Shown here one piece after another: positions 32,416 to 40,483 of a stretch of 64,000 nucleotides of DNA. The notes below the pieces were generated by a model, which saw nothing but the letters and a program-made list of their open reading frames with translations, made no database searches and had not been told where the DNA came from. A program made the translations under genes and the position numbers. Within the stretch, counting starts at the first letter, position 1. The number at the start of each line of letters is the position of its first letter. The stretch covers positions 62,001 to 126,000 of the forward strand of contig CAJUSR010000009.1 in NCBI GenBank assembly GCA_910588855.1. Reading direction: 5' to 3'. The DNA comes from an uncultured Kineothrix sp. (GTDB lineage Bacteria > Bacillota > Clostridia > Lachnospirales > Lachnospiraceae).

Positions 32416-33045
32416 ATGCACTGTCAAACAACCCAGGCAAAGGATATATCCATCAAACGCTTATCCAGACAGGAAATCCTTTCCATTTACACCGTCCATT
32501 CCATCCGGCATTTTCCGGAAGACGAAAGGAAGCCCGTCTCTTCCATTGAGCGGATGGCCCAAGAAGGAATTTATAAAGGCTACGGCCTTTTTTTCCCGGA
32601 AGATGCTGACCGTCTGATTGGCTATGCCTTTTTTACCCTTCCTCCGGAAAGGGAAACCAGCCTTTTAGACTATTTCGCCATTATGGAAAATTACCGTAGC
32701 TGCGGCGTCGGCTCCCTTTTTTTGCAGCGTATGAAATCCGCCCCTACGGATTACAGAGGCTTCCTCATCGAATCGGAAGACCCGGACTATGCCAAAGACC
32801 CGCAAGAACATTCCGTCCGCAGCAAAAGGCTATCTTTCTACAACAAAAACGGGGCAATTTCCACCGGTATCACCGCAACTGTATTCGGTGTCCCTTACCG
32901 TTTGCTCTACTTTCCCCTAACGGCCGGCAAAATCCCCCACACAGACCAACTGGTTTCTGATTTCAGCAATATATACCGCCATATGGTCAGCCCGGTGAAT
33001 TTCAAATCCAACATCCAAATTTGCCCGCCTAAAGTTTCACATTAA
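32416..33045 (+). CDS. GNAT-family N-acetyltransferase
   Basis: A 209-residue protein with the GNAT fold: LIGYAFFTLPPE and the acetyl-CoA pyrophosphate loop region YRSCGVGSLFLQRM (Q/R-x-x-G-x-G/A type), then SKRLSFYNKNGAIS. The ATG at 32416 is placed 6 bp after GGAG; an earlier in-frame ATG at 32404 lacks a ribosome binding site. It follows rqcH by 76 bp in the same direction. The substrate is unknown. Confidence 0.8.
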   Translation: MHCQTTQAKDISIKRLSRQEILSIYTVHSIRHFPEDERKPVSSIERMAQEGIYKGYGLFFPEDADRLIGYAFFTLPPERETSLLDYFAIMENYRSCGVGSLFLQRMKSAPTDYRGFLIESEDPDYAKDPQEHSVRSKRLSFYNKNGAISTGITATVFGVPYRLLYFPLTAGKIPHTDQLVSDFSNIYRHMVSPVNFKSNIQICPPKVSH

Positions 33046-33163
33046 ATCATGTCTTTCGGACATGCTTCATCCGATGGATGCACACGGTTCACTTTGGAAT
33101 TTGCCCTCCCTTCGACCGGACGCGAACCAGCGCTGTTCCCATCCACCCACGCCCGCCTTTTAC

Positions 33164-33922
33164 TTAACATATTGCCCCTAGGTATTCTGCCTCGTCCACA
33201 GGCTCAAGCCATTCATTAGAAACCTCGTCTCCGGGAACTTCAACCGCCAAATGGGAAAACCAGCTATACGGCGTTGCCCCATGCCAATGCTTTACACCGA
33301 CCGGAATATTGACGATATCGCCCGGCAGCAATTCCTGTGCCCTTTTTCCCCATTCCTGATAAAAGCCCCGCCCGCTGACGCAAATTAAAATCTGGCCGCC
33401 TCCGCTCTTTGCATGATGGATATGCCAGTTATTTCGGCACCTGGGCTCAAAGGCCACATTATAAATCCCTACTTGCTCCGTAGAGATGGGGGCTAGGAAA
33501 CTACGCCCGGTAAAATACTGTGCATACCTATCGTTGGGCTCTCCAATGGGGAAAATCATTCCGTTGGCATAATCCGCTTTTGCGCCCTCCTTTGATGCCT
33601 CTTCTCCCCAGACTTCCTTTGCCATACGGAAAGCTGCCCACGCTTTCGGCCATCCCACATAGAAAGCTGCATGCGTCAGGATTTCCGCAATCTCGGTCTT
33701 TGTAACCCCATTTTTCTTTGCACTTTCCAAATGAAACCGGAAAGAGGAATCCACCAGCCCCTGTGCCATTAATGCTGTAACTGTCACCACCGAACGGTCA
33801 CGCAAGGAAAGCCAATCCTTCCGGCTCCATACTTCACCAAACAAAACATCGTCATTAAGCTGTGCAAATTTCGGGGCAAAATCACCCAATGAATCTCTAC
33901 CTGCTGTTTGTTTTATTATCAT
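33164..33922 (-). CDS. Carboxymuconolactone decarboxylase-like / cupin two-domain protein
   Basis: A 252-residue fusion. Residues 1-110 are a CMD/AhpD-like helical domain (SVVTVTALMAQGL, AEILTHAAFYVGWPKAWAAF) that lacks the CxxC redox motif of AhpD. Residues 130-245 are a cupin with the metal-binding pattern NNWHIHHAKSGGGQILICV and GDIVNIPVGVKHWHGA. Similar fusions occur beside LysR regulators and oxidoreductases. RBS GGAGG. It reads together with the DUF3737 gene and away from the LysR gene, which may control it. Confidence 0.88.
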   Translation of the reverse strand: MIIKQTAGRDSLGDFAPKFAQLNDDVLFGEVWSRKDWLSLRDRSVVTVTALMAQGLVDSSFRFHLESAKKNGVTKTEIAEILTHAAFYVGWPKAWAAFRMAKEVWGEEASKEGAKADYANGMIFPIGEPNDRYAQYFTGRSFLAPISTEQVGIYNVAFEPRCRNNWHIHHAKSGGGQILICVSGRGFYQEWGKRAQELLPGDIVNIPVGVKHWHGATPYSWFSHLAVEVPGDEVSNEWLEPVDEAEYLGAIC

Positions 33923-33949
33923 TTTTCCTCCATTTCCTTCCGAATCCTG

Positions 33950-34822
33950 TCAGGCACAACTGCACATTTTGCATACATCCCTTTTCCGCCCGACAATTAC
34001 AATCTCACCTTCCGCATCTTCATCATCTATAATCAGTTCCCCTACCTGAGGCACCTGAATCCGGCCGGACAAGGGGTTTTTAATGCTGTCTACCTTTGTT
34101 GTAATCACCGCTTCCACTTCTGATTTCTCAAAAGCCAAGTCCGTATCCACCATCTCACAGTCAATCAGCTTCAAATCCTTACAATAGCACAAAGGCTGCG
34201 TTCCAATAATTTTACAGCCTATCAGCGTCAGCCCTTCCGAATACCATGCCAGATATTCCCCCTTTACTATGCTGTTTTTGACCGTTATGTTTTCGCCATG
34301 CCAGAAAGCATCCTTTGTATCCAATATACAGTTTTCAAAAGTTGCATTTTTGATATACTGGAACGAGTATTTCCCTTTAAAATTTACGTTTTTGAATGCC
34401 AGATTCTCGGAACGCATCATAAAATATTCGCCGGTCGCTGTGGTTTCCTCCATACAGATTCCTCGCACAGACCAGCCAAATTCCGGGGAAATAATATCGC
34501 AGTCCTTTATTACCACATCTCTGCACTCTCTGAGCGCCTTTATTCCATGCAGCTTCGTATCCTTGATTTCCACATGTTCGGAATACCACAGGGCTGCCCT
34601 GCAAAGTTCCGTCATTTCCGAATCCGTGATAGTAAGCCTATGGTCATGCCAAAAGGGGTAGCGTAGGTTGAAAAAACAATGCGCTGCCTTAATATCACTC
34701 CCTTCCTTAAATGCGCTTTCACCATCCGCCGGCCCATCAAAAGAGCAGTCCCTTACCAAAATGTCTTTGCTTCCATAAAGCGCACGTTCCATATCAAAAG
34801 TTTGGTTTTCAATTACTTTCAT
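33950..34822 (-). CDS. DUF3737 family right-handed beta-helix-like protein
   Basis: A 290-residue protein built of short repeats with regularly spaced acidic and aromatic residues (ENITVKNSIVKGEYLAWYSE, GLTLIGCKIIGTQPLCYC), typical of DUF3737 pentapeptide/beta-helix-like proteins. The C-terminus ends with a cysteine-containing tail (CKMCSCA). The role of the family is unknown. It is the second gene of a probable operon with the 92-residue gene upstream and the cupin gene downstream. RBS GGAGG. Confidence 0.85.
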   Translation of the reverse strand: MKVIENQTFDMERALYGSKDILVRDCSFDGPADGESAFKEGSDIKAAHCFFNLRYPFWHDHRLTITDSEMTELCRAALWYSEHVEIKDTKLHGIKALRECRDVVIKDCDIISPEFGWSVRGICMEETTATGEYFMMRSENLAFKNVNFKGKYSFQYIKNATFENCILDTKDAFWHGENITVKNSIVKGEYLAWYSEGLTLIGCKIIGTQPLCYCKDLKLIDCEMVDTDLAFEKSEVEAVITTKVDSIKNPLSGRIQVPQVGELIIDDEDAEGEIVIVGRKRDVCKMCSCA

Positions 34823-34840
34823 TGCCTGATTTCCTCCATT

Positions 34841-35119
34841 TCAAATTTCATTTTCGCTTCTGCTACGGTCAATCTGATATACCAGATAATCCAGACAGCC
34901 TATCTGCTTTTCCCCTTCATGCACCTTATGTAAAAGCCCTTCCCTGTGGTTAGAAAGCCGTTCCAAAAGCTCCGTTTCTTTACCACAATCCAGATAAGTC
35001 ATACAACATTCAATCGTTTCCTGGCTGCATCCCGCATCCTTCATATTTTGAACCATCGCTTCTTTCGACCCATGCGCGGTTAATTTTTCCAATCCAACCC
35101 CATTATTATCCATCTTCAT
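34841..35119 (-). CDS. Small conserved-looking protein of unknown function
   Basis: A 92-residue protein with a helical pattern: CSQETIECCMTYLDCGKE, then LLERLSNHREGLLHKVHE and GCLDYLVYQIDR. The four cysteines and the ending helix resemble the C-terminal part of some MerR-like regulators, but there is no helix-turn-helix. It begins the DUF3737/cupin operon, divergent from the LysR gene. A start at 35113 is equally possible. Confidence 0.65.
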   Translation of the reverse strand: MKMDNNGVGLEKLTAHGSKEAMVQNMKDAGCSQETIECCMTYLDCGKETELLERLSNHREGLLHKVHEGEKQIGCLDYLVYQIDRSRSENEI

Positions 35120-35195
35120 TCACCACCACCAATCTGCGCAATCTTGTTTCCTCAGCACCCCGTTACCGCCCTTCATCATGAAAATTACAAATAAA

Positions 35196-35275
35196 GATTC
35201 AGGTGCCAAAAGTTTGCCCACAAATTTTTTGTGCCATCCGCCAGGCTGCACTGTCGGACAGAGTTTTTTTGTGTC
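35196..35275. repeat. Degenerate copy of repeat family A
   Basis: It begins GATTCAGGTGCCAAAAG and contains TTTTTTGTGCCATCCGCCAG followed by GCTGCACTGTCGGACAGA, corresponding to the right-hand part of the element at 30015-30251. It lies in the intergenic space between the divergent 92-residue and LysR genes. Confidence 0.6.
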
Positions 35276-35407
35276 ATCCTCCATTCCATTGTATTAAAAT
35301 TGGATTTGAATATCAAATACTTATATTTAATGTATTTGTATAATTGAAACCTATCAAAAAAAATGATATATTTAGAATTAAAAAAACAGGAAAGGAAAAA
35401 TAAACAT

Positions 35408-36310
35408 ATGGAACTGCGTGTACTACAGTATTTTCTTGCCATCGCCAGGGAACAAAGCATCGTCAAAGCGGCAAAATCACTTCATCTTTCGCAGCCCACA
35501 CTTTCTACACAAATAAAAGCAATGGAAAAAGAATTAGGAAAACAACTATTAATTCGGGGAACAAAGGGATCAAGAAAAGTAACCCTTACAGAAGAAGGTA
35601 TGATTCTCCGGAAACGGGCAGAGGAAATCCTGAATCTGGTGCAAAAAGCCCAACGGGAAATTTCCCTTTCCGATAAAGTCATCGTAGGCGATGTCCATAT
35701 CGGAACCGGCGAAACCGATGCCGTGCGCATCATTGCCAAAGCAGCCCGGGAACTTTACAAAACCTATCCGGGCATCCATTATCATATTTCCAGCGGAAAT
35801 GCACAATTTGTAATAGAGCAACTGGATAAAGGGTTGATTGACTTTGGAATCATATTCGGTCCCATAGACCAGACAAAATATAACTTCATTGAAATGCCAT
35901 TTAAAGATACGTGGGGTGTATTGATGCTGCAGGATTCCCCTCTTGCCGCAAAAGCAGCAATCTCCCCGGAAGATTTGTGGAACAAACCTCTGATTATATC
36001 ACAGCAGGCAAATGCACAGGGAGGATTGGCCGCCTGGATGAAAAAAGAACTGTCAGAATTAGAAATTGTGGCAACCTATAATCTACTCTTTAACGCATCC
36101 CTGATGGTTGAGGAAGGATTGGGATACGCAATCGGGTTGGATAAAATCATTCATACTTCCGGAAACAGCAACCTATGCTTTCGTCCACTTACGCCCAAAA
36201 AGGAAGCGGGCATGAGTATCATTTGGAAAAAATACCAAGTGTTTTCTAAAGCTTCGGAAAAATTTATGCAAAAAATGAAAGAAATGCCGGAAATCGCCAA
36301 AATACTTTGA
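35408..36310 (+). CDS. LysR-family transcriptional regulator
   Basis: A 300-residue regulator. The N-terminal winged helix-turn-helix is MELRVLQYFLAIAREQSI then AAKSLHLSQPTLSTQIKAME; the effector domain follows from about residue 90 (VHIGTGETDAVRII). The ATG at 35408 matches the family start; the frame is open further upstream without a ribosome binding site. It diverges from the three-gene operon at 33164-35119, the classic LysR arrangement, so these genes are its most likely targets. TATAAT at 35339-35344 could be its -10 box. Confidence 0.92.
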   Translation: MELRVLQYFLAIAREQSIVKAAKSLHLSQPTLSTQIKAMEKELGKQLLIRGTKGSRKVTLTEEGMILRKRAEEILNLVQKAQREISLSDKVIVGDVHIGTGETDAVRIIAKAARELYKTYPGIHYHISSGNAQFVIEQLDKGLIDFGIIFGPIDQTKYNFIEMPFKDTWGVLMLQDSPLAAKAAISPEDLWNKPLIISQQANAQGGLAAWMKKELSELEIVATYNLLFNASLMVEEGLGYAIGLDKIIHTSGNSNLCFRPLTPKKEAGMSIIWKKYQVFSKASEKFMQKMKEMPEIAKIL

Positions 36311-36415
36311 TTTTATCCGGCTTTTCAGGAGCCTATCCGGAACCATCCAAGTAAAACCATGCACACTAGCTAGGGAAAGATGGAATTAGATTCCGCTTTT
36401 ATTAGCCAGCTTATT

Positions 36416-36798
36416 TTATTGTTGTATCTTTAAAGAAAAATCTTTATATATCCCAACCGGTATATTCTCGCTAAAAGAATATTCTTCCATTGTTTCATCT
36501 TCAAACCTGTATACTGTAACTCTCTCTTTTGCAGAGTCAACAATCCAATATTCTCTGACGTTTACATTTCGGTACTTGAAAAGTTTCGTAAAATAATCCA
36601 TAGGTTTATTTCCAGGGGAAACAATTTCAATAATCCAGTCCGGCGCGCCATAGCAGCCCTTTACAGTATACGCTGATGAGTTCTGCTTGTCGGAGCCATA
36701 TAATAAATCTTCCCGTCAATCAACTCTGCCCGCTCTCCGTCAGGTAATGCATAAATATCTTCTATTGTGTAAACTTCTTCTTTTTTCAGTGCATCCAT
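36416..36798 (-). pseudogene. Uma2-family nuclease-like gene with internal deletion
   Basis: The 5' part (ATG at 36798 after GGAGGTGG) encodes MDALKKEEVYTIEDIYALPD and GERAELIDGKIYYMAPTS, then RTHQRIL and a stop. In another frame the gene resumes as GAPDWIIEIVSPGNKPMDYF and REYWIVDSAKERVTVYRFED to the stop at 36416. Intact Uma2 (DUF820) proteins have about 55 more residues between these halves, including catalytic residues of the PD-(D/E)XK-like fold. The gene is therefore deleted and frameshifted. Confidence 0.82.
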
Positions 36799-36892
36799 AG
36801 TTTCCACCTCCACTCTTTACACTATTATATCCTGTGGCTTTTAGAAGTACAATTAAATTATCGAATATCCCATTTCATTTCCTGTTATGTAA

Positions 36893-36923
36893 AAAGGCGC
36901 ACCCCATACGGTGATGCGCCTTT
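36893..36923 (-). terminator. Terminator of the spore coat gene pair
   Basis: On the minus strand AAAGGCGCA pairs with TGCGCCTTT around a 13-nt loop, with the T tract extending to TTTTT. It follows the stop of the gene at 36950. Confidence 0.85.
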
Positions 36924-36949
36924 CCTTCCGGCCAGCTACCGACCAGCCC

Positions 36950-37204
36950 TTATAATGTTCCGCTCTTAAAAAGAGATTTCACATGATCGATTTCTTCCTG
37001 TGTGGCTTTCGCTGCCGGCACATAATAAGATTTTTCCCTTGCAATCTGGTACAGTTCTTCCTGCGACTGCTCGCATGCGTTACGGAACTGTTTTAATGTC
37101 TGCTTCAATTCCTTATTCTCCGTTTGGGCAATCATGCCGCCATAACGTACCAATTCTCCGTTGATTCCTGCCAAAGTATCTGCCACCATTGTTTTTTCCT
37201 GCAT
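36950..37204 (-). CDS. CotF-type spore coat protein
   Basis: An 84-residue helical protein. The pattern MVADTLAGINGELVRYGGMI and QETLKQ-like helix followed by AREKSYYVPAAKATQEEIDH is typical of the C-terminal half of CotF-like coat proteins of Clostridia, which often occur as pairs of short genes. RBS GGAGGG. It follows the 61-residue partner by 12 bp. Confidence 0.8.
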   Translation of the reverse strand: MQEKTMVADTLAGINGELVRYGGMIAQTENKELKQTLKQFRNACEQSQEELYQIAREKSYYVPAAKATQEEIDHVKSLFKSGTL

Positions 37205-37216
37205 CTTCTTTCCCTC

Positions 37217-37402
37217 CTACTGCAAAAATTTCATTAACTGCTGCTTATTGTCCATAGCCGACCTGGCGCCTTTTTCAAAAAACTGCTTTACACCGGAATC
37301 CGTTGCACATTCCGCATACTCTTTCATTTTGCAGTGAGTCGTATCATATCCGCCAATCAAGTGGCGCAAGTTTTGTAAATCTAATTCTGATAAACTAGCC
37401 AT
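37217..37402 (-). CDS. Small spore coat-associated protein (CotF partner)
   Basis: A 61-residue helical protein (LDLQNLRHLIGGYDTTHCKM, then EYAECATDSGVKQFF) resembling the N-terminal helical part of CotF/ferritin-like coat proteins. Together with the downstream 84-residue gene it covers the regions that form one protein in Bacillus CotF. A GGAGG ribosome binding site precedes the ATG. Expression is probably late and sporulation-specific, but no sigma-K or sigma-G promoter was identified. Confidence 0.75.
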   Translation of the reverse strand: MASLSELDLQNLRHLIGGYDTTHCKMKEYAECATDSGVKQFFEKGARSAMDNKQQLMKFLQ

Positions 37403-37586
37403 TGTCTATACCTCCTAATAAAATAATAGTTTGCATTTCTATTATCCCACAGAAGCTTTTTCTTATTCTCCCTATTTTATGGAAGCTTTTTTCCGAACTT
37501 TATTTTATGATTTTAATTCTTTAATTTTTATTCTTCCCCTTTTATTCTTTCCATTTTATTCTCCCTAAAATTCCAGCACTAAAAAA

Positions 37587-37776
37587 TCTGTCCGACGGTA
37601 TCAACAGAGGGCAAAAAATATTGACAAACAGCTTTTGCACAATGGAACAAAGACTCAAAAAACCGCGGAAACCTCTGCTGAACACGATTTCCTTTTTTAG
37701 AGGCTCATAGAAATATCCCGTGCAATAGAACACACCAATTTTTTCTGCCGTCCGCCAAACGATACCGCCGGACAGA
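37587..37776. repeat. Degenerate 190-bp copy of repeat family A
   Basis: The ends TCTGTCCGACGGTATC (37587-37602) and GATACCGCCGGACAGA (37761-37776) are inverted with one mismatch. The interior (ACAGCTTTTGCACAATGGA, GCTGAACACGATTT) aligns with the middle of the element at 30015-30251. The surrounding 430-bp gap between the coat genes and mntP is otherwise AT-rich and empty. Confidence 0.7.
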
Positions 37777-37832
37777 CATTTTAATGTCAAATTTTTATAA
37801 ATGAATTTTACAGACGGAAGGTTAAAACAAAG

Positions 37833-38390
37833 TCAACCGTTTAAATGCTCCAAAAGTATTTTTATCCCCAGACAAATAAGTATAATTCCACCTGCCAGCT
37901 CCGCTTTTGCCTTATATTTTGTGCCAAAGACATTCCCCACTTTTACGCCGGCTGCGGAAAGAATAAAAGTGACCACTCCGATGAAAACCACTGCCGCTAC
38001 GATATCTACCGCCAAAAATGCAAAAGTAACCCCTACTGCCAGCGCATCAATACTGGTTGCAACAGCCAGTACAAGCATTTCTTTTGCCGCCAGCGAATCG
38101 CCCGTCTCCTCTTCCTCTTTGCTGCAGGCATCCCGAATCATATTGATACCGATAATCCCCAGCAGGACAAACGCAATCCAATGGTCTATGGATGTAATTT
38201 TATCCTTAAACTGCACCCCCAGCAAATAGCCTGCAGCAGGCATCAACGCCTGAAATCCCCCGAACCACAGCCCGACGATGGAAACATTTTTCCATGACAG
38301 TTTCCTCATAGCCAGCCCTTTGCATATGGAAACGGCAAAAGCATCCATCGACAGGCCTACCGCCAACGTAAAAAGTGTAAATATATCCAT
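37833..38390 (-). CDS. mntP: MntP-type manganese efflux pump
   Basis: A 185-residue membrane protein with six hydrophobic helices in two DUF204 repeats. Each repeat carries conserved aspartates: LAVGLSMDAFAVSICKGLA (first) and LAVATSIDALAVGVTFAF (second). MntP exports Mn2+ to prevent toxicity. The ATG at 38390 follows GTGAGGA; a GTG four codons earlier is possible. A clear promoter lies 47 bp upstream. No manganese riboswitch was recognised in the short leader. Confidence 0.9.
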   Translation of the reverse strand: MDIFTLFTLAVGLSMDAFAVSICKGLAMRKLSWKNVSIVGLWFGGFQALMPAAGYLLGVQFKDKITSIDHWIAFVLLGIIGINMIRDACSKEEEETGDSLAAKEMLVLAVATSIDALAVGVTFAFLAVDIVAAVVFIGVVTFILSAAGVKVGNVFGTKYKAKAELAGGIILICLGIKILLEHLNG

Positions 38391-38436
38391 AATCATCCTC
38401 ACTTACGTATCTTTTCCTTCGTTTTATCCGCCTCCT

Positions 38437-38464
38437 ATTATAACAAATATTTTCAAAATTGCAA
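38437..38464 (-). promoter_or_regulatory. Promoter of mntP
   Basis: On the minus strand, TTGCAA (38464-38459) and TATAAT (38442-38437) are spaced by 16 bp. The transcript would start close to an AGGAGGCGG purine tract. Confidence 0.65.
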
Positions 38465-38509
38465 AACCCATAAGCCCGTTGGATATTCCCACATTTTTCC
38501 TGCAAAATA

Positions 38510-39181
38510 TTAAATGGCAAGTTCTTCTTCCTGCATTTTTTCCAACCAGAATATGACTTCATTTAAGGAAGGTAATTCTGCCGTCTCCATTTTGCGGAAT
38601 CCCTTTCCCGGTGCTTTCATATCCGGAATGCAGATTACATCTATCCCAGCAGAATATGCCGCCTGTATCCCTGCCTCACTATCCTCTAATACCAGACAGT
38701 TTTCAGGAAGCTCCCCTGCGTATTCACATGCTTTTTGAAAAATATCCGGGCAAGGTTTCCCCCTTTTCACATCTGTGCCAAAAACCATATGGTCAAAAAA
38801 TGCACCAATTCCATTTTGGCTCAAAACACCCACTGCCCGCTTCCTCGAACTGGAGGATGCCAACACGATTTTATACTGCCTTCTTTTCAAATAGGACAGA
38901 AGCTCTCTTGCCCCTCGCTTTAAAGGAACACCCTTTCTAAAATATCCCTTCTCTTTCCATGATGTAAATGCAAGCCCTTCCTCCATTGCAACCGGAAGAT
39001 GGTATTCTTCAATCAACCTCTGCATATTATCTATTGCAGTTTTCCCGCTGTAACCATGAATATACGCTTCCTTTGAAATGTACTGACCGTATTTTTCTGT
39101 CAAATCGCAGTACAGTTGGTAAGAGATTATTTCACTGTCAATCAATAAACCATCCAAATCAAAAATTACCGTACTTTTCAT
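38510..39181 (-). CDS. HAD-superfamily phosphatase (beta-phosphoglucomutase-like)
   Basis: A 223-residue HAD subfamily IA protein. Motif I is VIFDLDGLLIDSE with nucleophile Asp9 and acid/base Asp11; the alpha-helical cap covers residues 15-80. Motif II is KIVLASSSSRK, the motif III lysine is in KRGKPCPD, and motif IV is LVLEDSEAGIQAA. This arrangement fits sugar-phosphate phosphatases and beta-phosphoglucomutases; the substrate is not clear. RBS AAGGAGG. It is a single gene, upstream of and in line with mntP. Confidence 0.87.
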   Translation of the reverse strand: MKSTVIFDLDGLLIDSEIISYQLYCDLTEKYGQYISKEAYIHGYSGKTAIDNMQRLIEEYHLPVAMEEGLAFTSWKEKGYFRKGVPLKRGARELLSYLKRRQYKIVLASSSSRKRAVGVLSQNGIGAFFDHMVFGTDVKRGKPCPDIFQKACEYAGELPENCLVLEDSEAGIQAAYSAGIDVICIPDMKAPGKGFRKMETAELPSLNEVIFWLEKMQEEELAI

Positions 39182-39406
39182 AGTATATCCTCCTTATTGG
39201 GCAAAGCTTTGGGTATCCAAGTCTTACTATATAATAAATCAGACTTACATTTTTCCCTTTGCTTTCTGTTTCCACCATTTTATCATTGAATTTGCTATTG
39301 CCGCTTTAGAAAATACGACATATAATATAGGAAAAGCGACAAGAAGAAATGTGTACTGTTTACATTCCTATACAAGCTGAAAACAGGCAAGGCAGGGAGG
39401 ATGTTT

Positions 39407-40372
39407 ATGATAAGAAGCCGGAGTTCCCTTCTTATTGACGCTTATGGTGAGGAATTGCCGGAAGAAGGGCTACAGTTGTTTGATTTGATTGCGAATGACG
39501 GGGATATCCAACACTTTGCTGCAGGATATATCCCTTCCCATTGGCATAAAGAACTGGAATTGTTTATTTTATTGGAAGGATGCATACAAATCGGCATCGG
39601 TTCCCGCAATTACCAACTATCTGCCGGTGATGGCTGCTTTATCAATACAGAGATTATCCATTCCTTTACCGCAAAGGTCTCTTCCCCATGCACTTACCGT
39701 TCTTTTGTCTTCCATCCCAATATTATAGGCGGTGCGCCGGGGAGCGTATTTGATACCGCATACGTACGCCCTCTGCTCAAAAGCGGCATTTCCTTTTTGA
39801 AATTCCAGAAGGATGAAGAAGACAAGTTTTACTTTGAACAGTTCAAATTAGCTTTTCAGGCATGCGTGGAAGAACCATATGGATATGAATTTCAAATAAG
39901 GAATGCCCTCTCCAATATATTGCTGCATGTCCAGTCAAAAACTCCGGATAATTCCGGCTGTGCCATGCCGACCATTCAGGAAATGCGGCTCAAGGAAATG
40001 CTTTCATGGATAGACAGGAATTTGGGGAATCCAATATCCGTCTCCCAAATTGCCGCTACCGTAAATATCTGTCCAAGGGAATGCCAGCGCATCTTTCAAC
40101 AATACATACATTACAGCCCTATTGAGTATATCCAGCGGAAAAGAATCTACAGGGCTGCAAGGCAATTGTCCGAAACGGATTACCCTATCACTGCCATTGC
40201 CCTAAACTGCGGTTTTTCCACTCCAAGTTACTTTTCCAAGCAATTTAAGGCATTGATGGGAAGCACGCCAAACGAATACCGCTCTATGGTGATAGAAAGC
40301 AACAAATCAAAGACCCCGCTGCAAGCAACGGGGTATCAAACTTGCAGCGCTGCAGAGCAGCGGGGTATTTGA
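39407..40372 (+). CDS. AraC-family transcriptional regulator with cupin sensor domain
   Basis: A 321-residue regulator. The N-terminal cupin (residues 40-100: SHWHKELELFILLEGC, then LSAGDGCFINTEIIHSF) binds an effector, usually a sugar or metabolite. The C-terminal double helix-turn-helix (about 205-300) contains VSQIAATVNICPRECQRIFQ and AIALNCGFSTPSYFSKQFKA, then LMGSTPNEYR. The ATG at 39407 lies 6 bp after GGGAGG. The last ~20 residues are encoded by a palindromic repeat and are probably not part of the fold. Confidence 0.9.
   Translation: MIRSRSSLLIDAYGEELPEEGLQLFDLIANDGDIQHFAAGYIPSHWHKELELFILLEGCIQIGIGSRNYQLSAGDGCFINTEIIHSFTAKVSSPCTYRSFVFHPNIIGGAPGSVFDTAYVRPLLKSGISFLKFQKDEEDKFYFEQFKLAFQACVEEPYGYEFQIRNALSNILLHVQSKTPDNSGCAMPTIQEMRLKEMLSWIDRNLGNPISVSQIAATVNICPRECQRIFQQYIHYSPIEYIQRKRIYRAARQLSETDYPITAIALNCGFSTPSYFSKQFKALMGSTPNEYRSMVIESNKSKTPLQATGYQTCSAAEQRGI
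40313..40366. repeat. Palindromic repeat forming the 3' end of the AraC gene
   Basis: ACCCCGCTGC (40313-40322) is exactly inverted at 40357-40366, with internal GCAACGGGGT and CTTGCAGCGCTGCAGAGCAG sub-palindromes. A second stem, CCCTCGCGG/CTCGCGGGA, follows. It contributes the last codons of the regulator and could also terminate its transcript. Confidence 0.65.
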
Positions 40373-40483
40373 CCCTCGCGGCAGTCTTGCTCGCGGGAAT
40401 AAATTCATACACTCATTAATTACCATGCCCCGATTTTATCAGGGTATTGCACATGATGCAATCTATAGAAAGAAGGACGGTTT

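Noticed and set aside
38391..38509. Manganese (yybP-ykoY) riboswitch before mntP
   Set aside because: The leader from the predicted promoter is only about 45 nt, too short, and lacks the conserved loops.
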